A stretch of DNA of 64,000 nucleotides from NCBI RefSeq assembly GCF_020882245.1, contig NC_083598.1, positions 81,101,714 to 81,165,713 of the forward strand. Direction: 5' to 3'. This document shows, in pieces, positions 1 to 14,100 of the stretch. The DNA comes from Rhopalosiphum padi (taxonomy: Eukaryota > Arthropoda > Insecta > Hemiptera > Aphididae). The translations under genes were made by a program, and so were the position numbers. Within the stretch, counting starts at the first letter, position 1. Each line of letters opens with the position of its first letter. Under the pieces are notes generated by a model that was given only the letters and a program-made list of their open reading frames with translations, searched no databases and was not told where the DNA came from.

Positions 1-148
1 TATCATTATGAAATAACTATATTTACCATTATTGGGCTGTCTGATCGTATTTTTAATAAAAAATATCGTTGACTACGCAATATCCGTGATAGTTATTCCG
101 ACATTGATTTTTATATCATCCCATGATACCACGTCCGCTCTATTGTAG

Positions 149-3131
149 GGTTCGCGGTGGACGTTACAGGCCACGCTGATGAACGGCCGCGTGGACTTTT
201 TGGACTGGACAATCAAACCCGATCAAATGCAGACACTAGTACCATTGTTCGGACTGACGTTTCTCATCCTATTCGACGTCGCCTTCTATCCATTGCTGGC
301 TATGGTTGGCATCCGGAAACCATTACAAAAGCTTACGTTTGGCGGTGTACTGGCCGTAGTAGCATTTGTATTCGCAGCTCTACTGCAGTTCAAAATTTTT
401 GTAAGACGTAAGCTTGAGCCTCTATATATTTTTTTTTAACTTATCTCTGATCTGTGTTTTTAAGGGAAATACCGCCGATATATCATCTGGACAAGGGCGT
501 CTAAACATTTACAACGGATTCGATTGCAAAGTTTTCATACGGTCGAGAACGTTACACTTGCAGCATCATATCGATCCACTCGAAATGATCAACGTTACAC
601 ATGCAGTCATGTCTCAAAACGACGTATTAATTACATTAGAATTTGAACCTGAGTGTTCATATGTACCAGAAAAATATGAGTTCGATACCACCGTGATGAT
701 AATCGAAGGAGAAGTAAATGTTTTGATTTTATAAATTATATTTTTTCACTAATGAAACTTAAATACAAAACATATAATAATAAATAATGAATAGACTTAA
801 TTTACCTTATCAGGTGGTATTATTGATCGATAAAAATATACCCTATACTATATAGGAACCTCCTAAAAGCATGGATAATATTATTATAATATTATTTCGC
901 TTTTCCACATTAAAGACCATGACCTACAATTACGTTGTATACATGTACATCGATGACATTTTAAAATGTTGAATGATGTTCAAAATAATATTTTTACATA
1001 AGAGTAGATTAAATTATTTGAAACTTTTACGTATAACTACAAGACAGATCGAGAAATAATTAGTTTAAATTAGATTGCTTCAATACATTTTTTATTCATC
1101 ATTTTCATAATATAAAAAGAAAAATGAACAAATATAAGATATTTGAAAGTCAAACTCTTGTACTTTTAAGTTCAGAGTTCACTTAACCCTTTCAATTACC
1201 TTCAAAATATATTTATCGCATTTTAAAACAATATTATAAGTAATAGTTAATTATAAGAATAAAAATCAATTAAAATAAATACACAACATAAATTCCTCGT
1301 TAACCCAAACGTAAGATTAAATAAAAAGTAGCAATTAATCAAATAGAAAAGTTGAATTAAATTAAACTTAATAGATTTATTATTCAGTTAGAAGTATTGC
1401 CTTTAAATAAACTTGTAGTTGGAATAGACTCAATACTATTTCCTATCCATTATTTTACTTATTGTACCCGTTTACTATTTATTATATATGTTTGTTTTAA
1501 CATATTGAATATTCTACTACAATATATATTTTACAATTATATTATTATATAAAATACAATAAAATCACAACTGTGTAAATCACATGATAAATAATTATAT
1601 GTATAGTCATTAAAATAATTAGAAATTTAGAACCCCAGCCAACGATGACATAGCCTTGCTTAATATAATAAACAATTATTAATTTTATATTATTATTATA
1701 AATACGTGTTCTATGTTTTTTCGACCTTAAAAATAATTATGAAAACTTATTTGATCATAACATGTTTTTTTTAATTAACCTTAGGAAAATTCTTATCACT
1801 TGGTTCGTTTAAATACAAACACAATCGCATTAAACCATGTTGGAAGTCCTGAACATTTAGTCAAAGAAAAATTTGGTAATCCCAACTTAAGGTAAGTATA
1901 TTAATAAATATTGCCTGTTTTACTACAAAATTATCTACATTAAAATATCGAAACAATTTAATTTAGAATTCTGATCGACTATACATTTGATTTTAACGAT
2001 AATATCACATTGACCAGTGTAGATCAAAACTCCTTTACCTCGTATCCTCTGTATTTGTTTCGAAGGATGAACTTTAATGCCGTTAAGGTGGGGAAGTAAG
2101 TATTCAATATTTTTATATCGTAACAATAATGAATTAAAAATAATTTGATCTCAATATAATAAATTATGGTGTTTATTATAGATATAATATAGTGTACAAC
2201 GGAAAACTAATGTCCATTCAACCTGTGGACATAATACCAGCTACGTTTTATACACTTACTATACAACGAAATGGCGATAAAATGGTAAAAAAATTATGGT
2301 CTACCTGAATATTGTAATTAACACCTTTTGTGAACTACAAACAAATTTTATGTGAAAAGGCATTTATATAGGATGTACGATTATTTACCGAGCACGAAGG
2401 GAACTATATTCACATTCTATGGCAGCTACCGCAATATTTGTGTATGATTATAGCTGACGTCATATTCGTGGTCACAACCTTAGAGTTTTCGTTCACAGAG
2501 GTATAATTTGTTTTATCTAATAATGTTATTTATTTTTGACATATTATTTTGAGACATTTTTCAAATCCATTTATCTAATCGCATACATTTTTTATTATTG
2601 TTATACAAAAATAATAATATATTTTTTTAATTTATCAAACTTGACAACTTTCAAATGTATTTATTATATATCGTAGTCTATCTGTCTTCGGACTGTTCAA
2701 TACTAAACCCATGTCTAAAATTACACAACAAAAATATGAATTTTTACTTATACTGTATAATATGTATAATAATGTTATTGTTTATACGATATAGGCGCCG
2801 ATAAACATTAAGGCTTTTATATCCGCTATTAATTTATTGACAACGGCATTGGGAAATTTGGTGGTCATAATTATATCAACTATATCAATTAAAAATCAGG
2901 TTTCTATGAACATTTGTATTGTTTAAAAAATGTGTACAACTGTAATCGACTTTTTAATCGTTTTCTTTTTGTTTGTTTACGATTTAGGCACACGAATATC
3001 TACTTTACTCTGGTCTCATGCTTGCTGACACGTTGTTATTAGCCTATTTCAGTATGGTTTATCGGAGTAAAAATACCAGCGTAACAAATATTACCGAAAA
3101 CAAAAAAGAAGAAATCACTGTTTTCGATTGA
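149..3131 (+). CDS. Proton-coupled oligopeptide transporter (SLC15/PEPT1-like), copy 1, 3' part
   Basis: C-terminal 405 residues of a POT-family di/tripeptide:H+ symporter of the plasma membrane. Exons read: 149-400, 465-713, 1785-1891, 1967-2095, 2182-2284, 2372-2500, 2795-2899, 2988-3131 (TGA); all phases agree. The first exon carries the family's hallmark GSRWTLQATLMNG segment followed by IKPDQMQ and two membrane segments. The next exons encode the large variable extracellular loop between TM9 and TM10. The last three exons carry LEFSFTEAP and the final membrane segments, ending in an acidic, charged cytosolic tail. The 5' exons lie left of the window; bases 1-148 look like intron ending in a pyrimidine-poor tag. 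Exon structure is the same as in the downstream copy at 11124-19950, so the two are tandem paralogues. Family assignment is firm; substrate is inferred. Confidence 0.93.
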
Positions 3132-3782
3132 TTATGGTTAGGTATACGTCATAATAATAAGACATAACTCGAAGAATTATATTCAATACAGGACCGCATC
3201 GCTTTAAGATACGCAATAATATTAATTACACGCGTTGAAACCTTTTATACAATAAATTGAATAAATTCTTAGATAGTAAATATCATGCTTCATTGATCAA
3301 TACATAGAAACAAAAAAAAATATATTAATATTTACTTAATATTTTTTTCTGTACTATTCAATTTGAAAATAATAAATTATAAATTTATTACTATATAGGT
3401 AATTATAAATTAAGAAAAATAAACAGTTTTAATTATTAAAACATAAAAGATCGGTTGTATTTTGAACAGAAAAAAAGTCTGTTAATATATTTAAAAATGT
3501 AAATAAAAAAGTAATTACCTACGAAAGTTTTGATTTATTACACTCGTATAACCACGAAATATTTCCTCGTGAACTTTTTTAAATTTAAAATATGTATTTT
3601 TTTTTATTAGTAAGTTATCACTTTAATATAGTTACTCGAACTATTCAAATTCCATCTAGAAATGTTTTTGATTACAAACATATTACGTTGCTTTCTAATT
3701 TATGAAAAAATAACGAACGGTACCGATACGAGTTCCAAACTGTATAGAGTTACAGACTTACAGCCCAACTTTGTGCCGCAAC

Positions 3783-3834
3783 TAGATACTATATAAAGCA
3801 GATAGTATGCGATAGATACTATATAAAGCAGATA
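3783..3834. repeat. Two-copy 30-bp tandem repeat with TATATAAAG core
   Basis: The 22-base block beginning TAGATACTATATAAAGCAG occurs at 3783 and again at 3813, a unit of about 30 bases. Each copy contains a TATA-like TATATAAAG. There is no gene immediately downstream, so a promoter role is not supported. Confidence 0.7.
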
Positions 3835-5556
3835 TGCAAACCTTAGTTTAAAGCCTGAATATTTTTTTTTTTTTTTTTATAGAAAGTAATTACTATAAAT
3901 AAGATATGATAGTCGACGTTTAAATTATGAAAATTAATATAATATAGCTCTCAACTAATTTGAAACATTTTATCAATATCTGTAAAATATTTTTTCACAT
4001 TAATAAAGTGAAATGTGATACATAACTATGTCACGAACCTACATTTTTTTTTAAATTACTAATTTAATAATCACAAGAATTCATAAACATTTTTAATGAA
4101 AACTTTACACTACAATACACCATATATCATCATAATATATAATAACTTGGTTTTACGTTTTGAATATAATAAATTATGCTCTAATAATTTATTATTAAAT
4201 ACATAAGTACCTACAATAAATTTAGAACTTATTTATTCATTATCGAAATTTTTTTATTGTAAAATGTATATTCAATAATCATACTTTTTGAACTATCACT
4301 ATTTTTTATAATTTGATTTTATAGATGATTTTTACAATGTTGGACTCCAACTGTTGTTATTCATCATGACATAAAATGTGGTAATGGCATAATATAATAT
4401 AATCAATATTAGTACATTTTTGTATATACCAAAAACGGAGCTTTGTAAAAATTTATTTTTATTATTTTACGTAAAGTAATAAGAAAATTCATGCCATTTT
4501 ATAGATAATGTTTTAAATAATTTTCTTAGATAGACATTGATTTTAAATAAAATAAAATATCACTCGTGTTGCCCTATTTCAATTGAACGGCCACGGTATT
4601 AATATGGTCGCCACTGTGACCGTATATTTTTACGATATCTTTTTATAGTACTATTCTAACATAAATATATAATCTAATTGTTTGTTGTTTATCAGTCACT
4701 GTATTCTATAACTAACTTGAATTAGAGTTTAGTGTAACTGTTTAAGGAAACTACTTTCCTCCCACACGTGTATTGTGTGTATAATATAAATTATAGATTT
4801 AATCCGTACAGCAGTGTAGATAAACGTAGGTAGATATTATAATAACAGCGTTGCGGTGCTACTAATCGTGAAACTATATGCAAGTTGATATGTTCGTATC
4901 GCTTATAGTTTCAAAGTAGGTACCTGCGCTTTACCTATAGCTAGGTAAGTTCGTAATTTTGTAATGTTATTGTTGTTGCCCATCGAGTCGAAGGACCTTT
5001 TGGTATTAGATATGGCACTTCCTATCACAGATAATAATCATTAAGAAAATAACACATTGCACAGTAAAAATATGCACATGGCAGGAACATACTGGACGCC
5101 AATATCAACGATACCACCGCGATAGACATAATATTATATTCATCAGGTATTTTGAAATTTTGAAATTTTTAATATTCTGTAAAGTGTAGTATTTATATTT
5201 TGTTACCAAGTATTATATATTGATCTATTTCATCACGGATAACTCTAATAACAACTAACAAGTCCTGTTCAGTCAACATTAAAAGTTTATTATGTAGCTA
5301 AAACTTGGTAAATTATTATTATAATACATCCAACTTGTTGAAATGTCGAAATGTTTTTGGGAAAAGTTGAAATATGTCTTGAATACATGTATTTGTTATA
5401 AAAAAAAAAATAAACAAATAAATAACTAGAGTAAAAATGATCTTATTTTTTTATAATAAAAATAAGCAATGAATCGTAATAGAGCGGGGGCAAAGCACCA
5501 TCGGGTTCATTTTTAGGAAAATTTATAGGGGTTTCTCTGTTTCTCTGGGGATTCAT

Positions 5557-5653
5557 CGATTCCACCGTTTTAATATAAATTCCTCTATAACTATCGATTC
5601 CGCTGAACATTTATATAATATTATGTTGGTTCCGCCAGCTAACGATTCCACCG
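5557..5653. repeat. Degenerate CGATTCC(A/G)C(C/T)G direct repeats
   Basis: CGATTCCACCG is seen at 5557-5567 and 5643-5653, with CGATTCCGCTG at 5595-5605 and a weaker GGTTCCGCC between. They are irregularly spaced, in the same orientation and in otherwise AT-rich DNA. They may be remains of the end of a transposon with subterminal repeats; function unknown. Confidence 0.4.
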
Positions 5654-7161
5654 CACACTTGTATATTTTTATCCCATCATTATATTATGACATAATAGAT
5701 AATACGTCATAAACAAAATAATATAACTTAAACACCTATATATTATCTTTTTGTATTTAAATAACCGTCAAAAATTGTAGTCTACAATGAGAAAACCTAA
5801 ATATATACGATATGGTAAAAAAAACAATTAAATATACAATGTAAAATGTATTAAAAAATTAAACAAAATCATCTTTTTTTTTAAATAATGATTTTATACC
5901 AGTTTAATATAAGCAAATCTATCGATATTTTCATTTAAATAATTAAAATTGTTGTAATATATATTTATTTTTTAATTCATAATTCATAATTTTTTTTATT
6001 TTTGTTTAATTAATGTCTATTTATATTTTATTTTTATTTTCTCTTATTATTATATAAATACGAATTTTCTGTACTTATAAATTTAATACAATTGAAAATA
6101 AAAATATATTAGAATAATATGCTTTAATGAATCGTGTGTTAATACGAAAACATATTGGAATTTATCAATTTAAAAATATAATTATGATCGATAAAACTTT
6201 TATTTCCAATAATACTAATGAATACGTCTAATTGATCTTTTTTCGATGAAACATATATATAGATATAATATTTATTTGTTTATTTTTAATGAGCTTTGTC
6301 CTTTCAAAACAAGTACCTGGATAAATACCTTTTGGATAGTATTAATAAATAAAAAATGTAGACAAATAAGTACCGCTCTGCTGTATATTATGTGTCGAGT
6401 GGGTCACTGTAATGAACTTGTTAAATTTGAATTCTATAGTATAGGTATCATTGAATACGAAAAACGATTCTGTTTGGAGGCGGTCTATTGGCCTATAATC
6501 TATATCATTAATTATATATTTCGTGATATCATTTTTTTGTTATAGTTATTCAAGTAATTTATTTTATTTTTAATATTACAGTAGGTTGGTATAATATTTC
6601 CCGAAAATATTTTATTCTTTATTATTGAAATTTATATCATAAATAACATAGATAGAAAACTAAAACGACGTTTTGCAAAAAAAAAAACAAATTTCAAAGA
6701 TATCCTTAAGAGTTTATAGCGAAAAAATTAAGGAGAGTAAATATTATGAGTTAATTTTTTTTCTAAACCAAGCTAACTCTAAGTTAGTTTTATGTTTACA
6801 ATTTATTAAAAAACCATTTTTTAGAATTAGTACAAATAATAAAAATATTAATAATACCTCCTGTAAATTAATAAGATTTTTAATCATATAATTTAATGAA
6901 CATTATTGTTTTATTTATAAAAAGAATAGTTTGTTATTATTAACACTACATATTTTAATTATAAGGTAATAAAATTAGAAACATACGTAAGTAATCATTT
7001 TTTAGACAGCCCCAAAATCTCAATTACCTAAATGTTTAACCCATCATTGTGCGCCTTTGATCTGCAGCGCTCGTATTCTATCGAACGATGGTCAGTTTTA
7101 TTTGTCTTAGAAATTACATTAATAAAAAAATATATGTTACACGTTAATATATCGTCTATAA

Positions 7162-7359
7162 CAGTAGTTTTCAACCTGTGCGTCGTGGCTCCCAGGGGCG
7201 TTGTTGGTTATTATTAAAGGAGCCGCGTCCGTAGTATAAACTAATAATAAAATTGTAAACAATATGTTTTTATTATTATTATTATTATTCGTATGGGAGC
7301 CGTATATTTGATTCCAAAATCAAAAGGAGCCGTGGACCCAAAAAGGTTGAAAACCACTG
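7162..7359. mobile_element. hAT-type MITE, 198 bp, with 8-bp target duplication
   Basis: The ends are CAGTAGTTTTCAACC on the left and, inverted, CAGTGGTTTTCAACC on the right. The flanks are the identical 8-mer GTCTATAA at 7154-7161 and 7360-7367. An 8-bp duplication with CAG...CTG ends is typical of hAT transposons. There is no transposase inside, so this is a non-autonomous element. It contains an (ATT)n run at about 7269-7289. Confidence 0.85.
7269..7289. repeat. (ATT)n microsatellite
   Basis: A run of about seven TTA/ATT units lies inside the MITE at 7162-7359. Confidence 0.8.
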
Positions 7360-10300
7360 GTCTATAATATTATTATAATAATATTTTATCCTTTTTACCA
7401 CGGTAAGTCTACGACGTAGGCGGTCGATTATGCTCGATCGTCATATCTAAAAGTATAAATAAGTCTAAAAAAAAAGTCATTAAGCTAGCTTTATAGCCTT
7501 ATAGTATACACGACTGTAAATACATGACTGTTTATTACACTGAGATATAAAATATTATTGAATTTAAGGTTTATAATAACAAATATTGTATACATGCACT
7601 TAGGGATTTGTCTCTATAAAGTCGCTATTGACGGCAGGACTTCGATATAGTTCACAACAAGCGCTTACATAGGTTCGATGATGCACGGGTGAAAGACTAA
7701 GATTAAAATATAATCGACGTCTATAAATAACACTTGGCCTTCTACTCGTATTTTTACCAACAATTTATAATACGACGTTAAAAGTAGATGATACGATGAT
7801 ACCGACGACTTATAGTATTATATTCAACAGAATAGTACCTAACCAGAATAATAAAAGTTCAATTACTCGAGTAATAAAAAATTACTATCGTCGAAGATTT
7901 ATTACCATATGCGTATCGCATAAGGTAACGTAGTTGGCATTTCAAGTGGTCATGTTTTTATTCAGTCTCGACGAGACGTGATGTACGAATTTTCCACCTT
8001 TTTTATGTAATTGACATTCAGTTGTTTATTAATTTAACCATACGAATAAATTAATTAATTTAAAATGAAACCTGAAAAATAAATAACTTGTCTAGATACA
8101 CTCATATCTGGTTATACATAATATATGATTCATAATGTGATTGAGTATTATTGAACAATGCAAAGCATCTCATATTCAGTGTCGTATTAATAATAATATA
8201 AACGGAAATAGTTTCACACCTAAGATTTTATGATTAAATTAATCATAATAATGAATGTATTATTCATATTTTTTAATTATATGCCTTTTAGATGAAATAG
8301 TATAAATATCATGATTGTATAACATCAGAAAGATGGGACCCCAATAATAATTATACAAATAGAGGTACTAAATTATATCGGTAAGCTCATCAATAAACGT
8401 TTTACAAATAGATATTTTTACGAATGAATAATTTTTAACCAATAACATCATTTTTAGGTAAGTAATTCAAGGTTTATTTCTTTACCTTATTTAGAAACCA
8501 TAATGTGTTCGATTTCCCAATGTCATCATTTTTAATATTTTGGACATGTAGCAGGTACGAAAAAATCGATTATGCCCTCTGTATTATATAGTATACACAT
8601 ATATTAATTAATTTACAATATTTAATTAGTCAATCAGTCTATTGACTTAATAATAATTTATAGATACCAACTACTATTAATGTAAAATTCAGTTTTGAAC
8701 GAGCTTGTAGCTTTTATTTTAAAATGTATAATTAATCTATAATACGATAGCTTATCAAAATTACAAAATTCAGGAACTGACAGTCGATTTATAATTATTA
8801 CTCGTATTTTACATAATAGATAATACAAAAAAATATAATGATCCATATCTACCAATATTTTTTCTCCTAAATATTTTTTAATTAATTAAATCTTAAATAA
8901 AATATTGTAATAAACAACTACATAACAGCATTGCAAAAAAATATATGTTAGTAACCTATTAGTCAAAAAATAAATAGATTTAATTTATTTTACTACACAA
9001 ATTAAACTTATCAAAACATGGTTTATGTTTCATGACATTTAATATTTCAATTCATAAATCATACTGGATTATTTCTTATTAGTACGCACAGACGTATATT
9101 TCTACTCTGGAAACTAACACTCAATAACAATGTCAATATAATCATTTAAAATCAACCAATTACAATATAATATGCGAAATATCTATTTTATTTATTAAAA
9201 AATATCACAGTTATTACTTATTACAAATTACTACAAATATTAAAAAGAAAATAAATATATGAATATGTATGTTACAATTTTGTTTATATATAATATTGTA
9301 GGTAGAATGTATATACAACAAATTAAATTGACCCTGATAATTTATGTACAATTTACATAGGTATAGGTCACATTGTAAACATAGTTTGTGTATGATAAAT
9401 GTCTGGCTATTGCGATTATAATCAATATAATCTCTATTTTCAATAATGATGTTGGGTTTTGAAAACAAAATCAACGTGTTTCGCGTGAGTGTATAAGTAA
9501 AAATATGAAAATATTACATCGAACTTGTAAGTTTTATTATTAATTATATGATATACTTATCAAATACATTTTTATAGATAAATAAATTTTTATCTCTTAA
9601 TTATACAAAACATTTATGGCTTAACCCTCACGCGTTCATATATTATAATATTAATACAGTAATGAAGGTATAGTAGATTAATAAGTACACCGTACACCCA
9701 ATAGTTATTATAATATTATAGTTAGACTTTAATACTTTATGACATATCAGTATATGTATATATCACATATAGCCATGTAGGTTAAACTACTATTTATTTA
9801 ATTTAAATTTTAATGATCCCTTCCTATTTATACTGTCTTAGATAATCATCCAATAATAACTAAATATACAAAATGCAACATGAAACGAAAAGTCTATCCG
9901 TTATATTTTGTTTGTGCCTAGATTTTCTTCATCAATCAAAATACTATATATTAATAATCAATGTATTAAATAATCAAATAATTAATACGAGTACTATACG
10001 TGAAAACCAACCACAGCTACAACTGTCGAATTTTTTCGATTTAAATTTCAGTTATTCGAGCGATTAGAATGTGTTTCGGAGCTAAATCTTCACTGTAACT
10101 TTTCTTGGTATAAGGTAACGTAATACTTAAACGAGTATTACGTTAAGTGAAAATTTCGTGACGTCTCGTACGTCACTGCTCTTTGAAAAAAAAAAATTTA
10201 ATGTAACCTGAACAACAAAGTACAATGATTACCTATATTACCTACCTACAGAGATTGTATTAATAAACATAATGCTATCGATTATTTGCATGGTCTCGGC

Positions 10301-10429
10301 GGCATTATAAAATAGTATAGGAAAAACGCTGCGTCGCACACGACTATATATTATGTTATTATGCATACAGTCATATTATTAGCCCGTAATATTGTAACAT
10401 ACACGGGAGTAGATCGGCACTTCCATCAG

Positions 10430-10660
10430 TGATTCCTAACGCACTGCGTGAACGCGCAACAAAATAATATTGTTATAATAATATAATAATATACCTACTC
10501 GTGATTTGAGAAAGACGCGCGCGACGTCGGTCCGGTGCGGTTAGTGGGAGACGGCGGCGGAACTGATGCGTGCGAGAGTGAAACGCTGCAGATTTCGTGT
10601 TAAAAATATTATTAATATTATCATCATCATTATTGTTATGCCGGTTTATATTATACTTTA
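10430..10660 (+). promoter_or_regulatory. Probable promoter / 5' UTR of transporter copy 2
   Basis: A local GC- and CpG-rich patch (about 10510-10590, including runs such as GACGCGCGCGACGTCGG) stands out from AT-rich surroundings 0.5 kb upstream of the proposed ATG at 11124. In AT-rich insect genomes such patches commonly mark transcription starts. No clear TATA box was found, so the exact start is not defined. Confidence 0.35.
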
Positions 10661-11123
10661 TTAGCCATTCACGTGAACGACTATGTAAATGGGATTTGAC
10701 TAGGTACTGTGTACAGTATTCGAGTATTATTACACTAGCTGACTAGCTGCCGTCTACCGGTTTACACGTGTATGAGTGTCCTTACGAATCGTAGCCGTGG
10801 AGTTATAATAATATAATAGTATATGGTATTATGTAATGCGAGTACGACGATATACACGCGATTTCCCTCAAAGATGTTAAATAAAATAAAAAAAATTAAT
10901 TAAAAAAAAAACACTTGATCCGGACTCGTCGTGCAGAAGTGAACAACGATAATAATAATTATCACGACTGTTATATTGTATATGCGTTCGATATACTATA
11001 GTCACCCGAGTTTAACGTCAATGCCGTCTATTATAATACCGTAATATAATACGCTTTATTTTAACTCGTGCCTAATCATATTTCAATAATAATTACTGCA
11101 GTAAAAATATAAGCCGTGACGAA

Positions 11124-14100
11124 ATGGAACCGCCTGTAAAGAAATTGGCAAGTATAACACAGTTCATGTTGTATATTTTTTTATCGTCTGTGTAATTTTT
11201 TAAGTCTATATATAATATATATATATATATCGCATTTTATATAATATATAGGTAGACATTAATGGTGTATCTGCGTGTGTACATAATGCTTATTTTTTTT
11301 AATACCCTAACCCCTTGTAAACGAAATGTGTAGTAAACACGGTTTCGTAACCGTCTGCGAGTTTAATTTTTATACCTTTAAAAGCCTAAAGGATTTTTAG
11401 CGATTCACTTTTCATACTTTGATAAATGTGTTTCCCTTTTGAATTTTGATAGATGAATATGCAATATTGTGATTTGCGTTTTTTTTAAACATAAATAACC
11501 ATTTTTGATTACCTACTAGGAACGTACAGAATTAATTACGAATTAATTACACGCCGTTCAGTCCAATTACGCTTGACACGAAATAAATATTCAAATCAGG
11601 TATACGACATAAATTTTGTTGATCGTGTTCAAAACTGTACCTTGTAATTAAACGTTTAAAATGTTAATATTTTCTAGGCTATCAGTAGTATAAGAGACTA
11701 CGTTTTTTTTTTTCAAAATCACAATGTAACTAAATGCTCATATACTCTACATATACGAGGGGAACAGTAAACAGTAATAAACGTTTCAAACATTACTATG
11801 TAAAAAATAGTATGTTATATATATATATATATGTGTATTCATGAATGGATAAGCATATCATGCATACAAATCATACCATCGAGTATAACTATAATATTAA
11901 TAGGTTAACTGTTACTGTTTTATTTTTAGTGTATTCATATCAGTATATGTTTATACTTTATATCCAATCGATATAATGTAGCATGACAATACAACTAATA
12001 CAAGAGCCTAGATTAAATACATTTTTTTAAATTTTTTACTTCATACTGGTAAAATCTACAGCACGATAATAATATTATATTCATTTATAATAATTATAAC
12101 TGTATCGCATATCGTTGTATTGGAATATTCATTTGATTTTATTAAATTATAATTTAGAACACTTAAATAAAATTAAAATAATAAACACTTTGTGTATTGA
12201 TGTAATAACTTCTATCTTTTTATGTCAAATATAATGTGTGTGTGGCTGTGGTTTATAGACTTAAAAACTACTAAATCACTTTGACAAACATTTCAAATAT
12301 TGTGTTTAGAGATACCAGAAGAGTAGTTATTTGAACTACGTTAAATAGGTAGCGCTAAACACTCTTTTAAAAATATTTTTGTTGATTACATGATATTTAA
12401 ACTATTACACATACAATTATAACAAGTGCCATATTTTGAAATTCTTCATTTTTGAAAATTTCAAACCGATTAGCTTATGAAGTTATTTATATACTTGATA
12501 CTAAATACACCAAGCTTATATTTGTATATGTATTCTCGTAAGACACTTCAGGTGGATTTCTCGCTACTGTCGGTTTTGTCCACAAAGTGATGTACCTACA
12601 CTAACCCACACCAATACCAAGTGCTATATTTTATAATTGTTCATATTTTCTCGTACAAATTCAGGTAATACAGTTATATACTTAACCATTTTTATTTATG
12701 AATATTAATTGTGGTACTTAAAAGAAAATGGATAATTTTCATTTGTAGAGTCAAAAATGTTATGCGCAAATACTCAAACAACAATTTTAACCATATATAT
12801 AATGATACGTTTAAATAATTTAAGATGCATTGTTTCGGATTTTGTTGTCTTTGTATATTTTTTTTTATTATTATTATTATACATTAAGCACAACTGTGAA
12901 AATGATATACGTGCCTAATAAAATGTATTTTTCAATTAAAATAGCTGTCGTTAGATTTTGAGTTGATTCGATTAAAAATACTTTTGCGCATTATCAATGG
13001 TAAAAAATAAATTTTTATGTATGATCATATGGGTAATTCATAACATATAAGTATTAACTAACTTGATATCAACGGTTCACATACCATCTGCAGTTGCTGA
13101 TAAATTATTTTATTTTGTAAATGGTATATTCGTGTGCACATTATAATCTGTACTACGAATCGTAAGAATATAAGATACATAAAATATACCGAATAAACTA
13201 CTGAAACTAATACCTAATAATTTGTATAGCCGTAGGTTAATTAAATTATGGGCTTATGTAATTTATAATTAATAATATTATGTTTTATGTGCATAAGCTA
13301 TAAAGTGAAACTGTAGAGAGCAGTTGTTATCCATATAGGTATACCGATTAAGTGACACATTTTAACAAAAATATATTTTTAGGCTACAACTTTTTTTTCT
13401 GACCAGTTTCGCGTTATAGCACTTAAGATTCCTTTAGCAACTGATGCATTATATAATTACGTTACTATAGCAACTTCGTAGATGCATCATTTTTTTTAAT
13501 CATATGTAAAAAATTTAGCAAGCTACGTTAAGTTTCTTTAAAAACATTAATTCATGAATATATTACTAAAACGACCCGCAAAAATATTATCTACAATTCG
13601 CCGTTTTTAATACGGCAGAGAAAAATCAATGTTTTTCATGGCAAAGATAATGAAAAAAATAATATCAAATACCTATAGGTTTATAATATTATAATACGGT
13701 TTATTAATAATAATTTAATTTAAACGTCTTATGTAGTGATTTAGGGCGCCATCTATCACATAAAACCAATTCAATAATAAAATAATATTATGTACATAAT
13801 TTGGTTCATATTTTTTTCTTTTAATCCTTTAATATCCCTTTTTGGGAAACAACAATTTGGTGTCACGTACTCACGTTTAATTATATCGTCCAAATATATC
13901 CTGTAATTGAATCGATAAAATCATTTAAAAAAATTAAAATTCCTTTACAAAAAAGGATGCGAGTATATTATATTATTATAGCGATATCTGCGTGCAACTA
14001 TGTCGAAGGTTAGAATGTTTCAGCAACCAACACTCTAGATATGACTATATAGCAGTACTTACAATTTAACTTTATATAGATAAATAAACGTCATGAACGT

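Larger units (their letters stand above)
3132..10430. other. AT-rich intergenic stretch between the two transporter copies
   Basis: About 7.3 kb with no supportable gene. The open frames here (for example around 6246-6545, 6673-6891, 9214-9474) are short, rich in Ile/Asn/Tyr/Lys as expected from AT-rich noncoding DNA, and lack splice or domain support. It contains one clean hAT-type MITE (7162-7359), a short tandem duplication near 3783 and a degenerate CGATTCC repeat near 5557-5653. Confidence 0.6.

Noticed and set aside
6246..6891. Open frames of 99 and 72 codons between the transporter genes
   Set aside because: Composition is that of AT-rich noncoding DNA (Ile, Tyr, Asn, Lys), with no domain and no splice context.
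9214..9474. Minus-strand frame of 86 codons
   Set aside because: Same AT-rich composition, no conserved pattern; chance frame.
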